Below are positions 7,833 to 16,926 of a stretch of 64,000 bases of DNA, one piece after another. How positions within the stretch are numbered: the first letter of the stretch is position 1; each line of letters starts with the position of its first letter. Made by a program: the position numbers and the translations under genes. Origin of the DNA: Fibrobacter succinogenes (GTDB lineage Bacteria; Fibrobacterota; Fibrobacteria; Fibrobacterales; Fibrobacteraceae); NCBI GenBank assembly GCA_902776765.1, contig CACYRP010000011.1:1-64000 (forward strand). Direction: 5' to 3'. The notes under the pieces were generated by a model. The model saw only the letters and a list, made by a program, of their open reading frames with translations, had not been told where the DNA came from and did no database searches.

Positions 7833-8987
7833 CTACACCAGTTTCTCGGCTTCGCCGTCGGCGTACTTTCCGTATAAAATAGCAACGATATCTTTCTTGG
7901 GGACTTTTTGCCCCGTCTCTTTGAGGCTCACGCGGAGCCTGTCGAGCATCGCTTTGTCGATTTCTTTCCAGTACTGGTTTGTCTCGGTGAGAGTCCAGAG
8001 TTTGTCATCGCCACCGCTGATGGTCACGAGCTTCGCCTTGAAGAACGTTCCCAATGCGCGGTTGATGATGCTACTTGTCGTGCCGGCAATGTTCTTTGAA
8101 ACAATTTCTTGCACCAAATCTTGCTTGTTCATCGGCACAAACGACGTGATGTCGCAGGCTTCCGCATAAATCTTTTTAAGCATGTTGCGCGGGAACATGT
8201 CCCAGCCTTTACGCTTGAGCGCCTTTGCCAAAATCATCTGTGCATCTTCTTCCACAGCAACCTTCTGTTCGGCGAGCGCGACCGTATAAGAGCCACCGCC
8301 CACATCCGTCATTTGCACAAAGTCTGCCGACTTCACAAAATCCTTGAACGTCTTGAACCCGAGGCGCTTTTCGTTAAACGCGTTATCAATCCCGAGCATC
8401 TTGGGTTTAATCGCGGCAAGCGCAATCGGGCCATCTTCTTTCTGCAAAACGCTGCGGAGCATTTCCATGGAATCAATTTTTTCCGAAACAAGTCGATTTG
8501 CTCGTTCCTTGGCATCCGTCACATCGTCGCCAGAATCTTCATCGGCCACTGTAGTATCGTCCGTATAAATGTAACGAGAGCAAGAATTCTTGACGCACTC
8601 GCTCAGCGGGGATTTGGGCCCCACGCCAATCACTTCTTTACCCTGCTCGCGCAACTTGCGGAAAAGCGGCGAAAAATCGGAATCGCCCGTAGCAAGGACA
8701 ATCCACTGCACCTGGGAATCCAGCGCCACTTCCATCGTATCGACTGTCATCTTGATATCCGTCGAATTTTTACCACTCACCGGGTGGAACGTGTGCACGA
8801 GCTCAAAACCGTTCTCGTTGAGCGTCGATTGCATGGGAATCAGCTGCGGCGAAGACCATTTACCATACGCCTTGCGCACGACAATTTGCCCCAACGGCAA
8901 AAGTTCGTCCATCAAAGACTGCACGCCGTCATGTTTGATCCAATTGGTAAGGTTTTCTGCGTCGATAAAAATTGCAATGTGGTTCAT
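7833..8987 (-). CDS. NYN-domain putative RNase with two OST-HTH/LOTUS-like domains
   Basis: A 384-residue protein. Residues about 1-145 are a NYN (PIN-like, LabA/DUF88) nuclease domain with the acidic residues in [21 protein letters not shown] and [16 protein letters not shown]. Residues about 165-240 and 250-335 resemble winged-helix OST-HTH/LOTUS domains, RNA-binding modules often joined to NYN domains. The likely role is structured-RNA cleavage or RNA surveillance; the target cannot be seen. No Shine-Dalgarno is present, but TTTGCTATATATACCACC directly precedes the ATG, suggesting a leaderless transcript. Not in an operon. Confidence 0.85.
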   Translation of the reverse strand: MNHIAIFIDAENLTNWIKHDGVQSLMDELLPLGQIVVRKAYGKWSSPQLIPMQSTLNENGFELVHTFHPVSGKNSTDIKMTVDTMEVALDSQVQWIVLATGDSDFSPLFRKLREQGKEVIGVGPKSPLSECVKNSCSRYIYTDDTTVADEDSGDDVTDAKERANRLVSEKIDSMEMLRSVLQKEDGPIALAAIKPKMLGIDNAFNEKRLGFKTFKDFVKSADFVQMTDVGGGSYTVALAEQKVAVEEDAQMILAKALKRKGWDMFPRNMLKKIYAEACDITSFVPMNKQDLVQEIVSKNIAGTTSSIINRALGTFFKAKLVTISGGDDKLWTLTETNQYWKEIDKAMLDRLRVSLKETGQKVPKKDIVAILYGKYADGEAEKLV

Positions 8988-9301
8988 GGTGGTATATATA
9001 GCAAAGTAGGTAGTTACTAGTTTGGAGTTACTAGAATGGAGTTGCTTGGTGAGTTACTAGTTACCGCGACTGCTTAGCGGCATCCTGTTTGTTAATTCCC
9101 TTCTAGCTATTAACCAGCAACAATCAATCAACATCTGCGGTACGCCCCTAAAACTTACAAAATTCTGTTTTAGGCCTAACTTTTTGACAAAATGTCCATA
9201 ACAAAATATTTACATTCGTGATTATTCTATCTTAAAAGAATAAATTTTAATTGGGTTTAGAGGTCCAAAGAGACAATTTTGGATTATAAAAGGAGTGTTG
9301 A
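8988..9301. other. divergent intergenic region with word repeats and a CE1 promoter
   Basis: About 314 bp between the divergent NYN and esterase genes. Positions 9006-9066 are TAGTTACTAG-type word repeats, with a GCGACTGCTTAGC hairpin-like core near 9067-9079. The promoter of the esterase gene is at 9184-9212. No open frame of note. Confidence 0.6.
9184..9212 (+). promoter_or_regulatory. sigma-70-type promoter of the first CE1 esterase
   Basis: Perfect TTGACA at 9184-9189, a 17-nt spacer and TATTTA at 9207-9212. It would give an untranslated leader of about 80 nt with AAAGGAG close to the ATG at 9302. Confidence 0.7.
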
Positions 9302-10813
9302 ATGAAAGCGAAACGTCTTTCGTTAGTATCTGCAGCATGCATTGCTGCGTTATGTTCCACGTCATTTGCTTATACGATCAGCGGTAAAGTTTCCGATGAT
9401 CAGGGCAAGGCAATCAAGGATGTCGATGTCAGCTTGCTCAAGGAAGGCAAGACCACAAAGACAGACGACAAGGGCGAATTCACCATCCACGAAGATGAAA
9501 AAGATTCGATCCCAACCGCCATCCATCCAAATTTCAAAAACGCCGTCGGATATATCAACATCAACAACGGCATTCTTTCTTACTCCCAGAGCAGTACTTC
9601 CCCTGTTCAGGTGAAGATTTACAACTCTCTCGGCAACCAAGTTTTCACCAAAACTTTGCAGGGTGCAGGCACATACGACTTGAGCAAGGGTCTCAGCGCT
9701 AAGGGCACCTACTTTGCACAGGTCTCCGTCGGCAGCGCAAAGCAGAATTTCAAGTTCACGACCGAAGGCAGCTACAGCAGCTCTTTCGGCACACAAGCTG
9801 GCGCAAGCGCCCTCATGAAGGACGCACAAAAGGATGAAGCTATCCAATTTACCACCGAAGGCTACGATACGCTCACCATCAAGCTCAACACGCTCGATAC
9901 CACGCTCAACGTGAAGCTCACGAAGACCCCGCCTCCGGCACCGACATTCAAATTCGGTTACGCCTTGAAGAACGACCCGACCCCGAGTAAGGGCTGCGGC
10001 ACGACTTCCAAGCTGCAGAAGACCAAGAGCGTCGAAAACGGCGACCGTTTCGAAATGAGAGTCGGCAGCGACAACCGCGAATACTTCATCACGCTACCGA
10101 AGAACTACGACAACAAGAAACCTTACAAGTTGCTCTTTGCCATGCACTGCATGGGCTCTAACGCCGAAGACTTCGTCCACCACTATGCGGACCAGGACCA
10201 TCCGTCTCCATACTACGGCCAGCAGAAACTCGACACCGAAGGCAACTACATCTTCGTTTCTCCGCGTGGCGATACCGACGGCATGCCGTGGAGCGTATCT
10301 AGCGACAAGGACCACAAGTTCATCAACCAGTTGCTTACGACTCTCGAAGAAAACTACTGCATTGACACCAGCCGCGTGTTCATGACGGGCTTCAGCTTCG
10401 GCGCCATGGTCACGAACTCCATGGCCCAGGATGCAGTCGCAGTCTATGCAACCGCCGACTACAACATCTACCTGCCGAAGAACAAGGGCTTGCCCATCGC
10501 CTGGATGGCCGTCCATGGCAAGAATGACGGCACCTGCCAGTACAACCGCGCTCGTGACAGTGCACTCAAGCGCATTCTCAAGAACAACGGCAAGGCCGAT
10601 GCAGATGGAAACTTCACCGATGCCAGCGCTGAAAAGCCGAAGGAAGTCGGTGGCAGCGGACACCTCTGCTATGATTTCACGACTGTCGATGAACGCTTCC
10701 CGGTCAAGTTCTGCAGCTGGAACGGTCAGCACCAGTGGACCGCCTACGACAACGGCAACTGGCAAAATACTTGGGTTCCTCAGGAAGTCCACAAGTTCTT
10801 CGAACAGTTCTAA
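9302..10813 (+). CDS. secreted CE1-type esterase with N-terminal regulatory-like and sorting-like modules (copy 1)
   Basis: A 503-residue modular protein. Residues 1-23 are a signal peptide; about 24-75 a carboxypeptidase-regulatory-like beta-sandwich (SGKVSDDQGKAIKDV); about 85-160 a module resembling T9SS C-terminal sorting domains (PVQVKIYNSLGNQVF... GTYFAQVSVG) but placed internally; about 210-503 an alpha/beta-hydrolase of the CE1/LpqC type (feruloyl or acetylxylan esterase). The nucleophile Ser365 is in TGFSFGAM; the acid is probably in HGKNDGTC and the His in NGQHQW. Compared with copies 2 and 3 it lacks six residues just after the nucleophile helix. Probably removes acyl groups from plant-wall xylan. 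Confidence 0.85.
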   Translation: MKAKRLSLVSAACIAALCSTSFAYTISGKVSDDQGKAIKDVDVSLLKEGKTTKTDDKGEFTIHEDEKDSIPTAIHPNFKNAVGYININNGILSYSQSSTSPVQVKIYNSLGNQVFTKTLQGAGTYDLSKGLSAKGTYFAQVSVGSAKQNFKFTTEGSYSSSFGTQAGASALMKDAQKDEAIQFTTEGYDTLTIKLNTLDTTLNVKLTKTPPPAPTFKFGYALKNDPTPSKGCGTTSKLQKTKSVENGDRFEMRVGSDNREYFITLPKNYDNKKPYKLLFAMHCMGSNAEDFVHHYADQDHPSPYYGQQKLDTEGNYIFVSPRGDTDGMPWSVSSDKDHKFINQLLTTLEENYCIDTSRVFMTGFSFGAMVTNSMAQDAVAVYATADYNIYLPKNKGLPIAWMAVHGKNDGTCQYNRARDSALKRILKNNGKADADGNFTDASAEKPKEVGGSGHLCYDFTTVDERFPVKFCSWNGQHQWTAYDNGNWQNTWVPQEVHKFFEQF

Positions 10814-10840
10814 TCAAGTTTCATAAATCAGCTCTCTACC

Positions 10841-10873
10841 AAAAAGCGGTTCCTCCCCAGGGACCGTTTTTTT
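10841..10873 (+). terminator. terminator after CE1 copy 1
   Basis: AAAAAGCGGTTCC, short loop, GGGACCGTTTTTTT: a hairpin with a seven-T tail. Confidence 0.85.
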
Positions 10874-11000
10874 GTACCGTCATCCTAACGCCACTCACGC
10901 CCGTCATCCTGAGGGGTAAAAGCCCGAAGGATCCAGTAATTTTTTGTCGTAACTTTCTAGACTTCACTGGATTCTTCGTTTCACTCAGAATGACGACAAT
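10874..11000. repeat. REP-like palindromes between esterase genes
   Basis: Units of the CATCCTGAGGGG...GAAGGATCCAGT type and their inverted partner CACTGGATTCTTCG...CAGAATGACG form a large imperfect inverted repeat. The remainder of the 363-bp gap (to 11176) is the AT-rich upstream region of copy 2; no gene seen. Confidence 0.65.
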
Positions 11001-11176
11001 CCCCAATCAAAATGACCTCAGAATAGCGGCATGTTCATCTCTTTACTGTAAATATCTTTTTATAGACAATTCATCAACAGACATAAAGTCTCGCCGTGTA
11101 ATTTCAACACCATTCGAAACTAGATTCGCATATATAGAGGTGTGTTCAATTAGGAGTTTTGGTAAAAGGAGTAAAC

Positions 11177-12712
11177 ATGAGTTTCAAATCACCCAAGCTT
11201 TTCACGGCCGCAAGCCTCTTGGCGTTCTGCGGATTAGCATCGGCGTACACAATCTCTGGCACCGTTTCCGACAACGATGGCAAAGCCATCAAAGGAGCCT
11301 CGGTAAGCCTCCTCAAAGAAGATAAAACAGCGACAACCGATGACAAGGGCAAATTCACCATTCACGAAGATGAAGATGTGGGCATTAAAACGGCCTTCAG
11401 AAATTCCGTCGGGTACATCAGTATCAACAACGGCATACTCTCTTATTCGCAGAGCAGCACAGCCCCCGTTCAGGTGAAGATTTACAATTTCCTCGGCAAC
11501 CAAGTTTTCAAGAAGACATTGCAAGGTTCCGGCACGTACGATTTGAGCAAAGGGCTCAGCGCACAGGGCACGTACTTGGCACAAGTGACCGTCGGTAACG
11601 CAAAACAGAATTTCAAATTCACCACAAACGGTGAATTCAGCCGTTCTCTCGGTGCGCAAGGCGCAAACGCCCTCATGAAGGATGCGCAAGCCGGTGAAGC
11701 CATCCGCTTTGCCGCTGAAGGCTTTGACACACTTACAGTGCCGCTGGGAACGCTCGACACGACACTCGATGTGAAACTCGCAAAGACCGTCCCTCCTGAA
11801 CCGACGTTCAAATTCGGCTACGCCATCGGCAACAAGCCGACACCGAGTAAAGGCTGCGGCACCAATTCTACATTGAAAAAAGTCAAGAGCGTCGAAAACG
11901 GCGACCAGTTTCAGATCAGGGTGGGTAGCGACACACGCGATTACTTCATCACGCTCCCCAAGAACTACGACAACAAGAAACCGCACAAGGTTCTCTTTGC
12001 ATTGCACTGCTATGGTAGCCGCGGCGAAGACTTTGTACACCACAAGGCCGACTACGACCACCCCACTCCGTATTACGGCCAGCAGGTGCTCGACAAGAAC
12101 GGCGACTACATCTTCGTTTCGCTCGATGCAGTTGGCGGCGTATGGACCAAGGGACAAGGCGACCACGACTTCTTTGCCCAAACGCTTACTACCTTGAACG
12201 AAAACTACTGCATTGACACAAGCCGCGTGTTCATTACGGGATTCAGCTTTGGCGCCATGTTCAGCTACTCGCTCATGCAAGATATGCAAAGCCGCGTCCG
12301 TGCAGCCGCAACTTATGCTGTCGCCGATTACAACATCTGGCTCCCCGAAGGCAACAACATGAAGAACTTGCCCATTGCCTGGATGAACGTTCATGGCGTA
12401 AACGATGGCCGTTGCGATTACAAGCGCGCAAGAGACAGCGCCCTCCCGAGAATCCTCAAGCGTAACGGCAAGGCCGACGCCGACGGCAACTTCACTGACG
12501 CAAGCTCCGAAAAGCCCGAAGAAGTCAGGGGCAACACTGGGCACGTCTGCTACGATTTCAAGAATGTCGATGAACGCTTCCCGGTCAAGTGGTGCAGCTG
12601 GCCCGGAGACCACCAGTGGACAGCTCACGACACCGGCAATATGGGTGTGGGCTGGAACTGGGAACAAACCTGGGTTCCTGAAGAAGTCCACAAGTTCTTC
12701 GAGCAGTTCTAA
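11177..12712 (+). CDS. secreted CE1-type esterase (copy 2)
   Basis: A 511-residue paralogue of the protein at 9302 with the same order: signal peptide (1-22), regulatory-like beta-sandwich, internal sorting-like module (PVQVKIYNFLGNQVF), then CE1 catalytic domain with nucleophile Ser357 in TGFSFGAMF, acid candidate in VHGVNDGRCDY and His in PGDHQW. The start is ATG 11177, preceded by AAAGGAG; an in-frame TTG at 11159 is less likely. It retains MQSRVR after the nucleophile helix, missing in copy 1. The close tandem arrangement indicates duplication. Substrate preference is inferred only from the family and the cellulolytic context. Confidence 0.87.
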   Translation: MSFKSPKLFTAASLLAFCGLASAYTISGTVSDNDGKAIKGASVSLLKEDKTATTDDKGKFTIHEDEDVGIKTAFRNSVGYISINNGILSYSQSSTAPVQVKIYNFLGNQVFKKTLQGSGTYDLSKGLSAQGTYLAQVTVGNAKQNFKFTTNGEFSRSLGAQGANALMKDAQAGEAIRFAAEGFDTLTVPLGTLDTTLDVKLAKTVPPEPTFKFGYAIGNKPTPSKGCGTNSTLKKVKSVENGDQFQIRVGSDTRDYFITLPKNYDNKKPHKVLFALHCYGSRGEDFVHHKADYDHPTPYYGQQVLDKNGDYIFVSLDAVGGVWTKGQGDHDFFAQTLTTLNENYCIDTSRVFITGFSFGAMFSYSLMQDMQSRVRAAATYAVADYNIWLPEGNNMKNLPIAWMNVHGVNDGRCDYKRARDSALPRILKRNGKADADGNFTDASSEKPEEVRGNTGHVCYDFKNVDERFPVKWCSWPGDHQWTAHDTGNMGVGWNWEQTWVPEEVHKFFEQF

Positions 12713-12750
12713 AAACTCATATAACCTTTTTCCAAACACCTCTCCACATC

Positions 12751-12781
12751 AAAAAGGCTTCCCCAACGGGGAGGCCTTTTT
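12751..12781 (+). terminator. terminator after CE1 copy 2
   Basis: AAAAAGGCTTCCCC, loop AAC, GGGGAGGCCTTTTT: a strong hairpin. Flanked downstream by REP-like units (12804-12866). Confidence 0.88.
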
Positions 12782-12879
12782 ATACTTATTTCGGTAAGTG
12801 AAGGATTCCTGCCTTCGCGGGAATGACGAACACCGAGACTCGTCACCCTTGACTTGATCGAGGGTCTAAACTGAAAAAC

Positions 12880-14220
12880 TTAGATGAGTTTTTCCACCTT
12901 ACTGCACAAGGATTCGGCTTCTTCAGCAGTCGGCGCTTCGGCAATTACGCGAATCACGGGTTCCGTGTTGCTGGCGCGCACATGCACCCAGGACTTTTCA
13001 CTCCCAAGCCAAAGGCCGTCGCGTTCGTCCGTCTTCCAGCCGGCAAATTCAGCCTTGACCTTCGGGAGAATGTCTGCAACCTTCTTATCACCGAGTTCGA
13101 ACTTTTTCTTCGGCATCACATAAGCCGGATTCTCGGCCACGAACTTTTCTGGACCGCCATTGTGGTGAGCCATCCAAGAAAGCACAAGTGCAGCAGCCAC
13201 GAGGCTATCGCGACCGTAGTGGAGCGCCGGGAGAATCACGCCGCCGTTACCTTCACCGCCAATAACGCAACCATTCTCGATCATCTGCAAGCTCACGTTG
13301 ATTTCGCCCACCTTGGCGCGGCTGAATTCGCAACCGTACTTGGCGGCAACATCTTCGTTCATGCGGCTTGTGGAAAGGTTCACGCAAACGCTGCCCTTCT
13401 TTTGCGCAAGAACTTCATCCGTTGCAATGGCAAGCGTGTATTCTTCGCCGATACTTTGTCCAAGACCATCCACAAGAGCACAACGGTCTGCATCCGGATC
13501 AACAGCAAAGCCGACGGCGCAACCGTTTTCCTTGACAGCCTTGCGCAAGTCGCCGAGATTTTCAGGAATCGGTTCTGCGCCACGCGGGAACGTGCCATCC
13601 GGGCTGCAATGGACGCGAACAACTTCACAACCGAGCTGTTCCAAGAGGCGCGGCACGATAAAGCTACCGGCACCGTTCACGGCATCGACAGCGACCTTGA
13701 AATGCTTGGCCTTGATGGCCTCGACATCCACGAACGGAATCTTGAGCGTACCGTCGATGTGAATGCCATCGGCATCCGGAGCGACTTCGTACTTGCCCAT
13801 CGTGCGGTAATCCGGATAGCTGAACTGGTTTGAATCAGCGAGAGCAAAGAGCTGCTTTACATCATCCGGGCCGAGGAAAAGTCCCTTGTTGTTGAGGAAC
13901 TTGAGAGCGTTCCATTCCAACGGGTTATGGCTTGCGGTAATGATGATACCCGCGTCAGCCTTGAAGTGTGTCGTCAGGAGTTCTACTGATGGAGTTGTCG
14001 AAAGGCCAACATCTACCACATCCACGCCGGAGAGGCGGCAGATGCCAGCAACATACTGCACAATAGCATCACCTGTCGGGCGGCTATCGCGGCCAATCAC
14101 TACGCGCTTAGCCTTCGTGATTTCAAGGAAAGCACGCACATGGCTCTGCAAAACTTGCGGAGTGAGGGTATCGCCAACGATTCCGCGAATACCAGAAATA
14201 GAACGCATTAATTTAGACAT
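12880..14220 (-). CDS. phosphohexomutase (phosphoglucosamine/phosphomannomutase family)
   Basis: A 446-residue alpha-D-phosphohexomutase. It carries all four loops: the phosphoserine loop IITASHNPLEWNALK, the metal loop DPDADRCALVD, the sugar loop GEGNGGVILP and the phosphate-binding RASNTEPVIRV. The N-terminal SISGIRGIVGD is typical of GlmM/ManB-like enzymes. It interconverts hexose 1- and 6-phosphates; GlmM activity (GlcN-6-P to GlcN-1-P for cell-wall synthesis) is plausible, but the sequence alone does not separate this from mannose or glucose use. Good ribosome binding site (GGAG). Confidence 0.9.
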   Translation of the reverse strand: MSKLMRSISGIRGIVGDTLTPQVLQSHVRAFLEITKAKRVVIGRDSRPTGDAIVQYVAGICRLSGVDVVDVGLSTTPSVELLTTHFKADAGIIITASHNPLEWNALKFLNNKGLFLGPDDVKQLFALADSNQFSYPDYRTMGKYEVAPDADGIHIDGTLKIPFVDVEAIKAKHFKVAVDAVNGAGSFIVPRLLEQLGCEVVRVHCSPDGTFPRGAEPIPENLGDLRKAVKENGCAVGFAVDPDADRCALVDGLGQSIGEEYTLAIATDEVLAQKKGSVCVNLSTSRMNEDVAAKYGCEFSRAKVGEINVSLQMIENGCVIGGEGNGGVILPALHYGRDSLVAAALVLSWMAHHNGGPEKFVAENPAYVMPKKKFELGDKKVADILPKVKAEFAGWKTDERDGLWLGSEKSWVHVRASNTEPVIRVIAEAPTAEEAESLCSKVEKLI

Positions 14221-14241
14221 ATTTTCTCCATTAAATTAAAC

Positions 14242-14574
14242 TTATCCGAGTTCCGGGACCGTCGCATAAAAGACGAGATCTTCCGGACCTTCATTAATCA
14301 AGCTGTGGGAATGGCCCTTCGGGCAGAAATGGCACTGGCCAGCTTCGACGTATTCAACACCATCGTCAAAAAGCACCTTGCCTTTTCCCGAGACAAAGAA
14401 CATAATTTCACTATTCGTTTCGTGCTTGTGGTAACCAATCGACGCCCCCTGTTCCAAGGTCCCATGCATAATGCGCGTCGTACCGTCAAAATACATCTTA
14501 GCCTTATATTCCTTTTCGCCACCCTTAAAGTTGGGGAGCACGGTCGTTTCCATACCTTTCAAATCAATAATCAT
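14242..14574 (-). CDS. single-domain cupin protein
   Basis: A 110-residue cupin_2 beta-barrel. The metal-ligand motifs are visible: GYHKHETNSEIMFFVSGKG in the first half and CHFCPKGHSHSLINEG in the second. The start is placed at ATG 14574, where AGAGG precedes at normal distance, giving MIIDLKGMET; an upstream extension to 14643 is possible but lacks a good site. It lies 21 bp upstream of the phosphohexomutase on the same strand and is probably co-transcribed. It may be a sugar isomerase or sensor; no specific role can be given. Confidence 0.85.
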   Translation of the reverse strand: MIIDLKGMETTVLPNFKGGEKEYKAKMYFDGTTRIMHGTLEQGASIGYHKHETNSEIMFFVSGKGKVLFDDGVEYVEAGQCHFCPKGHSHSLINEGPEDLVFYATVPELG

Positions 14575-14674
14575 TATAACCTCTTTGTGACGAGGAAATA
14601 ATAGAATTTTAAAAGGGTAAAACAGCCTTGACAGCCCGACCAACGCAATAATTCAAGGGTTTTAAAGGCATTGA

Positions 14675-15445
14675 CTATCTATGGTGGCGATATCCGCTCA
14701 ACGCCAAAGAAATAATGGCCGGAACATAGAATAGCCATATAAAGTTATTCGAAACAGCCGCAAAAATTTCGCGAGCAGAATGATCTTCGCCCGTCAGCAG
14801 GGAAGCTCCAGTCAAAATATCGCAAATTGTAAAGCAAATCATCCCGAACATAATCAAAAATGCGTTTTTTTCAGGGAAAAAGCCTCGCTTCGACGCCCTG
14901 CATGCCACGAACAGCGAACAAAAAAGCGTTGGGGCGTAAACAAGAACCGCCATCAGTTCGAACGATTCAAGAACATGAAAATACGTAAGGAACGCCATCG
15001 AAAAAAATGCAGCAACAGGTATGCAATAAATCCACGGGAAAGAGCAATCGTCTTCACTAACGCGCGTATGGCGGTAAATAAAAATCATCTGCGCAATAAA
15101 GAAAAATACAATCCCAACCGTGATAAAGTTGTCACCATTTTCTATAGTACCAAAATAATTGTACAAGATTTTAAAACAAAAGTCCGCACATAAAATCATT
15201 GCAAAAGCAATCTGCAAAAACAAGCGGTCGCGACTGGCAAATTTGCGTTTGCCCACAGAAAAAGCAAGCAGCGAAGCAATGGCTGTAACGATGAACTTCG
15301 TGACATTTTGAAAATCACTCGAAGTTTCAAGGCAAGACTGTACAGCGCCACATTGGTAAAGGACAAGCCAATCACGAACAAAGAACGCAACAAACAAAAT
15401 TGCGGCCAATGCAGTAAATATAGAGACTAGCTTTGAATATACCAT
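14675..15445 (-). CDS. multi-pass membrane protein, YhhN/TMEM86-like
   Basis: About 256 residues with roughly eight hydrophobic segments. The pattern ICADFCFKIL-type Asp in one helix, then FFFIAQMIFIYRH, ICFTICDILTG and FYVPAIISLALSG near the end, follows the layout of the YhhN family (lysoplasmalogenase-like). The similarity is weak, so the family call is tentative. The ATG at 15445 is preferred; an in-frame TTG at 15469 adds eight residues, and neither has a clear ribosome binding site. Not in an obvious operon. Confidence 0.6.
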   Translation of the reverse strand: MVYSKLVSIFTALAAILFVAFFVRDWLVLYQCGAVQSCLETSSDFQNVTKFIVTAIASLLAFSVGKRKFASRDRLFLQIAFAMILCADFCFKILYNYFGTIENGDNFITVGIVFFFIAQMIFIYRHTRVSEDDCSFPWIYCIPVAAFFSMAFLTYFHVLESFELMAVLVYAPTLFCSLFVACRASKRGFFPEKNAFLIMFGMICFTICDILTGASLLTGEDHSAREIFAAVSNNFIWLFYVPAIISLALSGYRHHR

Positions 15446-15469
15446 AATATAAATATAAGGTGTACTCAA

Positions 15470-15832
15470 GCAAAAAGGAACATTAATTTTAAAAAATTTT
15501 TCATAAACATTCCAATAGGGACGCTTACGTTACTTTAAAAGATTTGAACCAAAATTCTGAATTTTAATAACAATGGGATAAGCCGGAATTTCCATATTAT
15601 TCTTTAACACACCCCGATGGATTTCATGTCCATTAACATCGAATAAAATAAAATAGCATTACGTGCAGCAAGGGAATAATTATTTTTTCATTTTTGCCCT
15701 CCACCCAAAGAGATATCGCAAAGTAAAATTAGTATAATTACTTTACTAAAACACATGCAACATAATATATATCTATATATATCATGTCAAGTTTTTTCTC
15801 AAATTTTTCAAAGAGACTCAGTATTTATCCGT
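15470..15832. other. AT-rich gap with a possible gene remnant
   Basis: About 360 bp of unusually AT-rich DNA. The only notable content is the short coding-like fragment at 15530-15658 on the minus strand and AT-rich runs such as TATATATCTATATATATC near 15764-15783. No complete gene or RNA is seen. Confidence 0.5.
15530..15658 (-). pseudogene. possible remnant of a C-terminal sorting-type domain
   Basis: The minus strand reads 42 residues ending at a stop, including LFDVNGHEIHRGVLKNN and IPAYPIVIKIQNFGSNLLK. The pattern (beta-strand, D-x-x-G, basic end) resembles the C-terminal secretion domains of Fibrobacter and T9SS cargo proteins. There is no start codon or upstream domain: an in-frame stop lies directly before it and the surrounding DNA is AT-rich. 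It may be the tail of a lost secreted enzyme. Chance cannot be excluded for so short a segment. Confidence 0.35.
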
Positions 15833-16732
15833 CTAATTTTTCGGCTTAATCTTTGCCGTCATGTAGCTGAGAACAAGATTTTGCCATACAACGTAGCAAG
15901 TCGGCGCAAGCGCTACCACCGGGCCTGCATAAAGGCTAGAGACCCAAATCACAAGCGTCGTGTTCTTTTGGCCCATGCTCTGCGAGCCTTCAATCGGACG
16001 GCGACCGCGTTCGCACACCCAGCCAAGCCAGAACTGCACAATGCAAAGCACCAGCGAAACTGCAGCCATGAGCGGGAGCTTTCCGCTATTCCACAAGTCG
16101 GCAAAGCCCATCTCGCGAATGTCGAAACTCGCCTTGGACAAAATAATGAACACCGAGAACGTCCAAACGAACATGGTATACTTCTGGTATTTTGCGGCAC
16201 GGTCGGCAAGTTCCGGGTAAAAGTTACGAAGCCCAAACGCAAACGCCAGGGGAATGCTGATAATCGGTTGTATCGTGTTGAAAATTTTCATGGCGATTTC
16301 GGAGAGGTTCGCATTGGACCCAGTCAAATAGCCAAAGACAATCGGAATGCTAAAGCAGGCAATCAAATTGCCGCTGAGGAAGATCTTGAGTGCCAGCGAC
16401 GCACTGCCACCAAGCATTTTTGCCATCGCAGGGGCCGCATTCGCAGGTGGGCAAAGCGCAATAATCGCACCGCCCAGAAGCACCTCGCGAGGCAAGTGGA
16501 AAAGTTCCACAATTCCCCAGAGGAGCGCAATCATGATAAGGCTCACGACAAAAGCTCGAACCTCAATCTTGAACGTGTAGCCATGCGTTTGCGGCGGAAT
16601 CTTTGTCACGAACGTAAGGAACATCATGATGCCGATAGTGAACGGCAAGAGCGGCGACAAAAAGTGCGCCTGAGGAATGAGGATGCCCGCAAGAATTGCA
16701 ATGGGCATGAGAATCGCGCGTAAATTTCCCAT
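15833..16732 (-). CDS. bile acid:sodium symporter-like (BASS) transporter
   Basis: A 299-residue membrane protein with about nine to ten hydrophobic segments. The signatures are IGIMMFLTFV in TM2, the mid-protein crossing segment ALCPPANAAPAMAKMLGG, and near the C-terminus MGQKNTTLVIWVSSLYAGPVVALAPTCY, the conserved second discontinuous helix of this family. It probably moves an organic anion with sodium; the substrate is unknown. The start is ATG 16732 (MGNLRAIL); the longer frame to 16819 only translates a REP-like palindrome. Confidence 0.82.
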   Translation of the reverse strand: MGNLRAILMPIAILAGILIPQAHFLSPLLPFTIGIMMFLTFVTKIPPQTHGYTFKIEVRAFVVSLIMIALLWGIVELFHLPREVLLGGAIIALCPPANAAPAMAKMLGGSASLALKIFLSGNLIACFSIPIVFGYLTGSNANLSEIAMKIFNTIQPIISIPLAFAFGLRNFYPELADRAAKYQKYTMFVWTFSVFIILSKASFDIREMGFADLWNSGKLPLMAAVSLVLCIVQFWLGWVCERGRRPIEGSQSMGQKNTTLVIWVSSLYAGPVVALAPTCYVVWQNLVLSYMTAKIKPKN

Positions 16733-16786
16733 AGTCTTATTTCCGAGACCAAAGGTAGTAATTTGAGTATCGCCTTGGCTAGGAAA

Positions 16787-16816
16787 AAAGAGATCCCCGC
16801 TCGGAGGCGGGGATGA
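16787..16816. repeat. REP-like palindrome
   Basis: GATCCCCGCTC, loop, GGCGGGGATGAC: one unit of the family seen near 680 and 730. A second hairpin pair, GCCTCCGTA and TACGTAAGGAGGC, follows at about 16871-16905, before the 3' end of lysA. Confidence 0.7.
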
Positions 16817-16926
16817 CAATCGAAAAAAAATTTTTTTATTGAATTAGAAACGAGCAGAGCAAGACGCGAGCCTCCGTAGCGTACTAAGATGTACGTAAGG
16901 AGGCGAGCAACGAAGCTATACGAAGT

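Noticed and set aside
11234-12739. A 501-codon minus-strand open frame
   Set aside because: It lies opposite the CE1 esterase at 11177-12712; the same kind of shadow frame occurs opposite the paralogue at 10094-10792, so it reflects codon bias of the real gene.
16733-16819. N-terminal extension of the BASS transporter
   Set aside because: The extra 29 residues translate a REP-like palindrome and no ribosome binding site precedes them.
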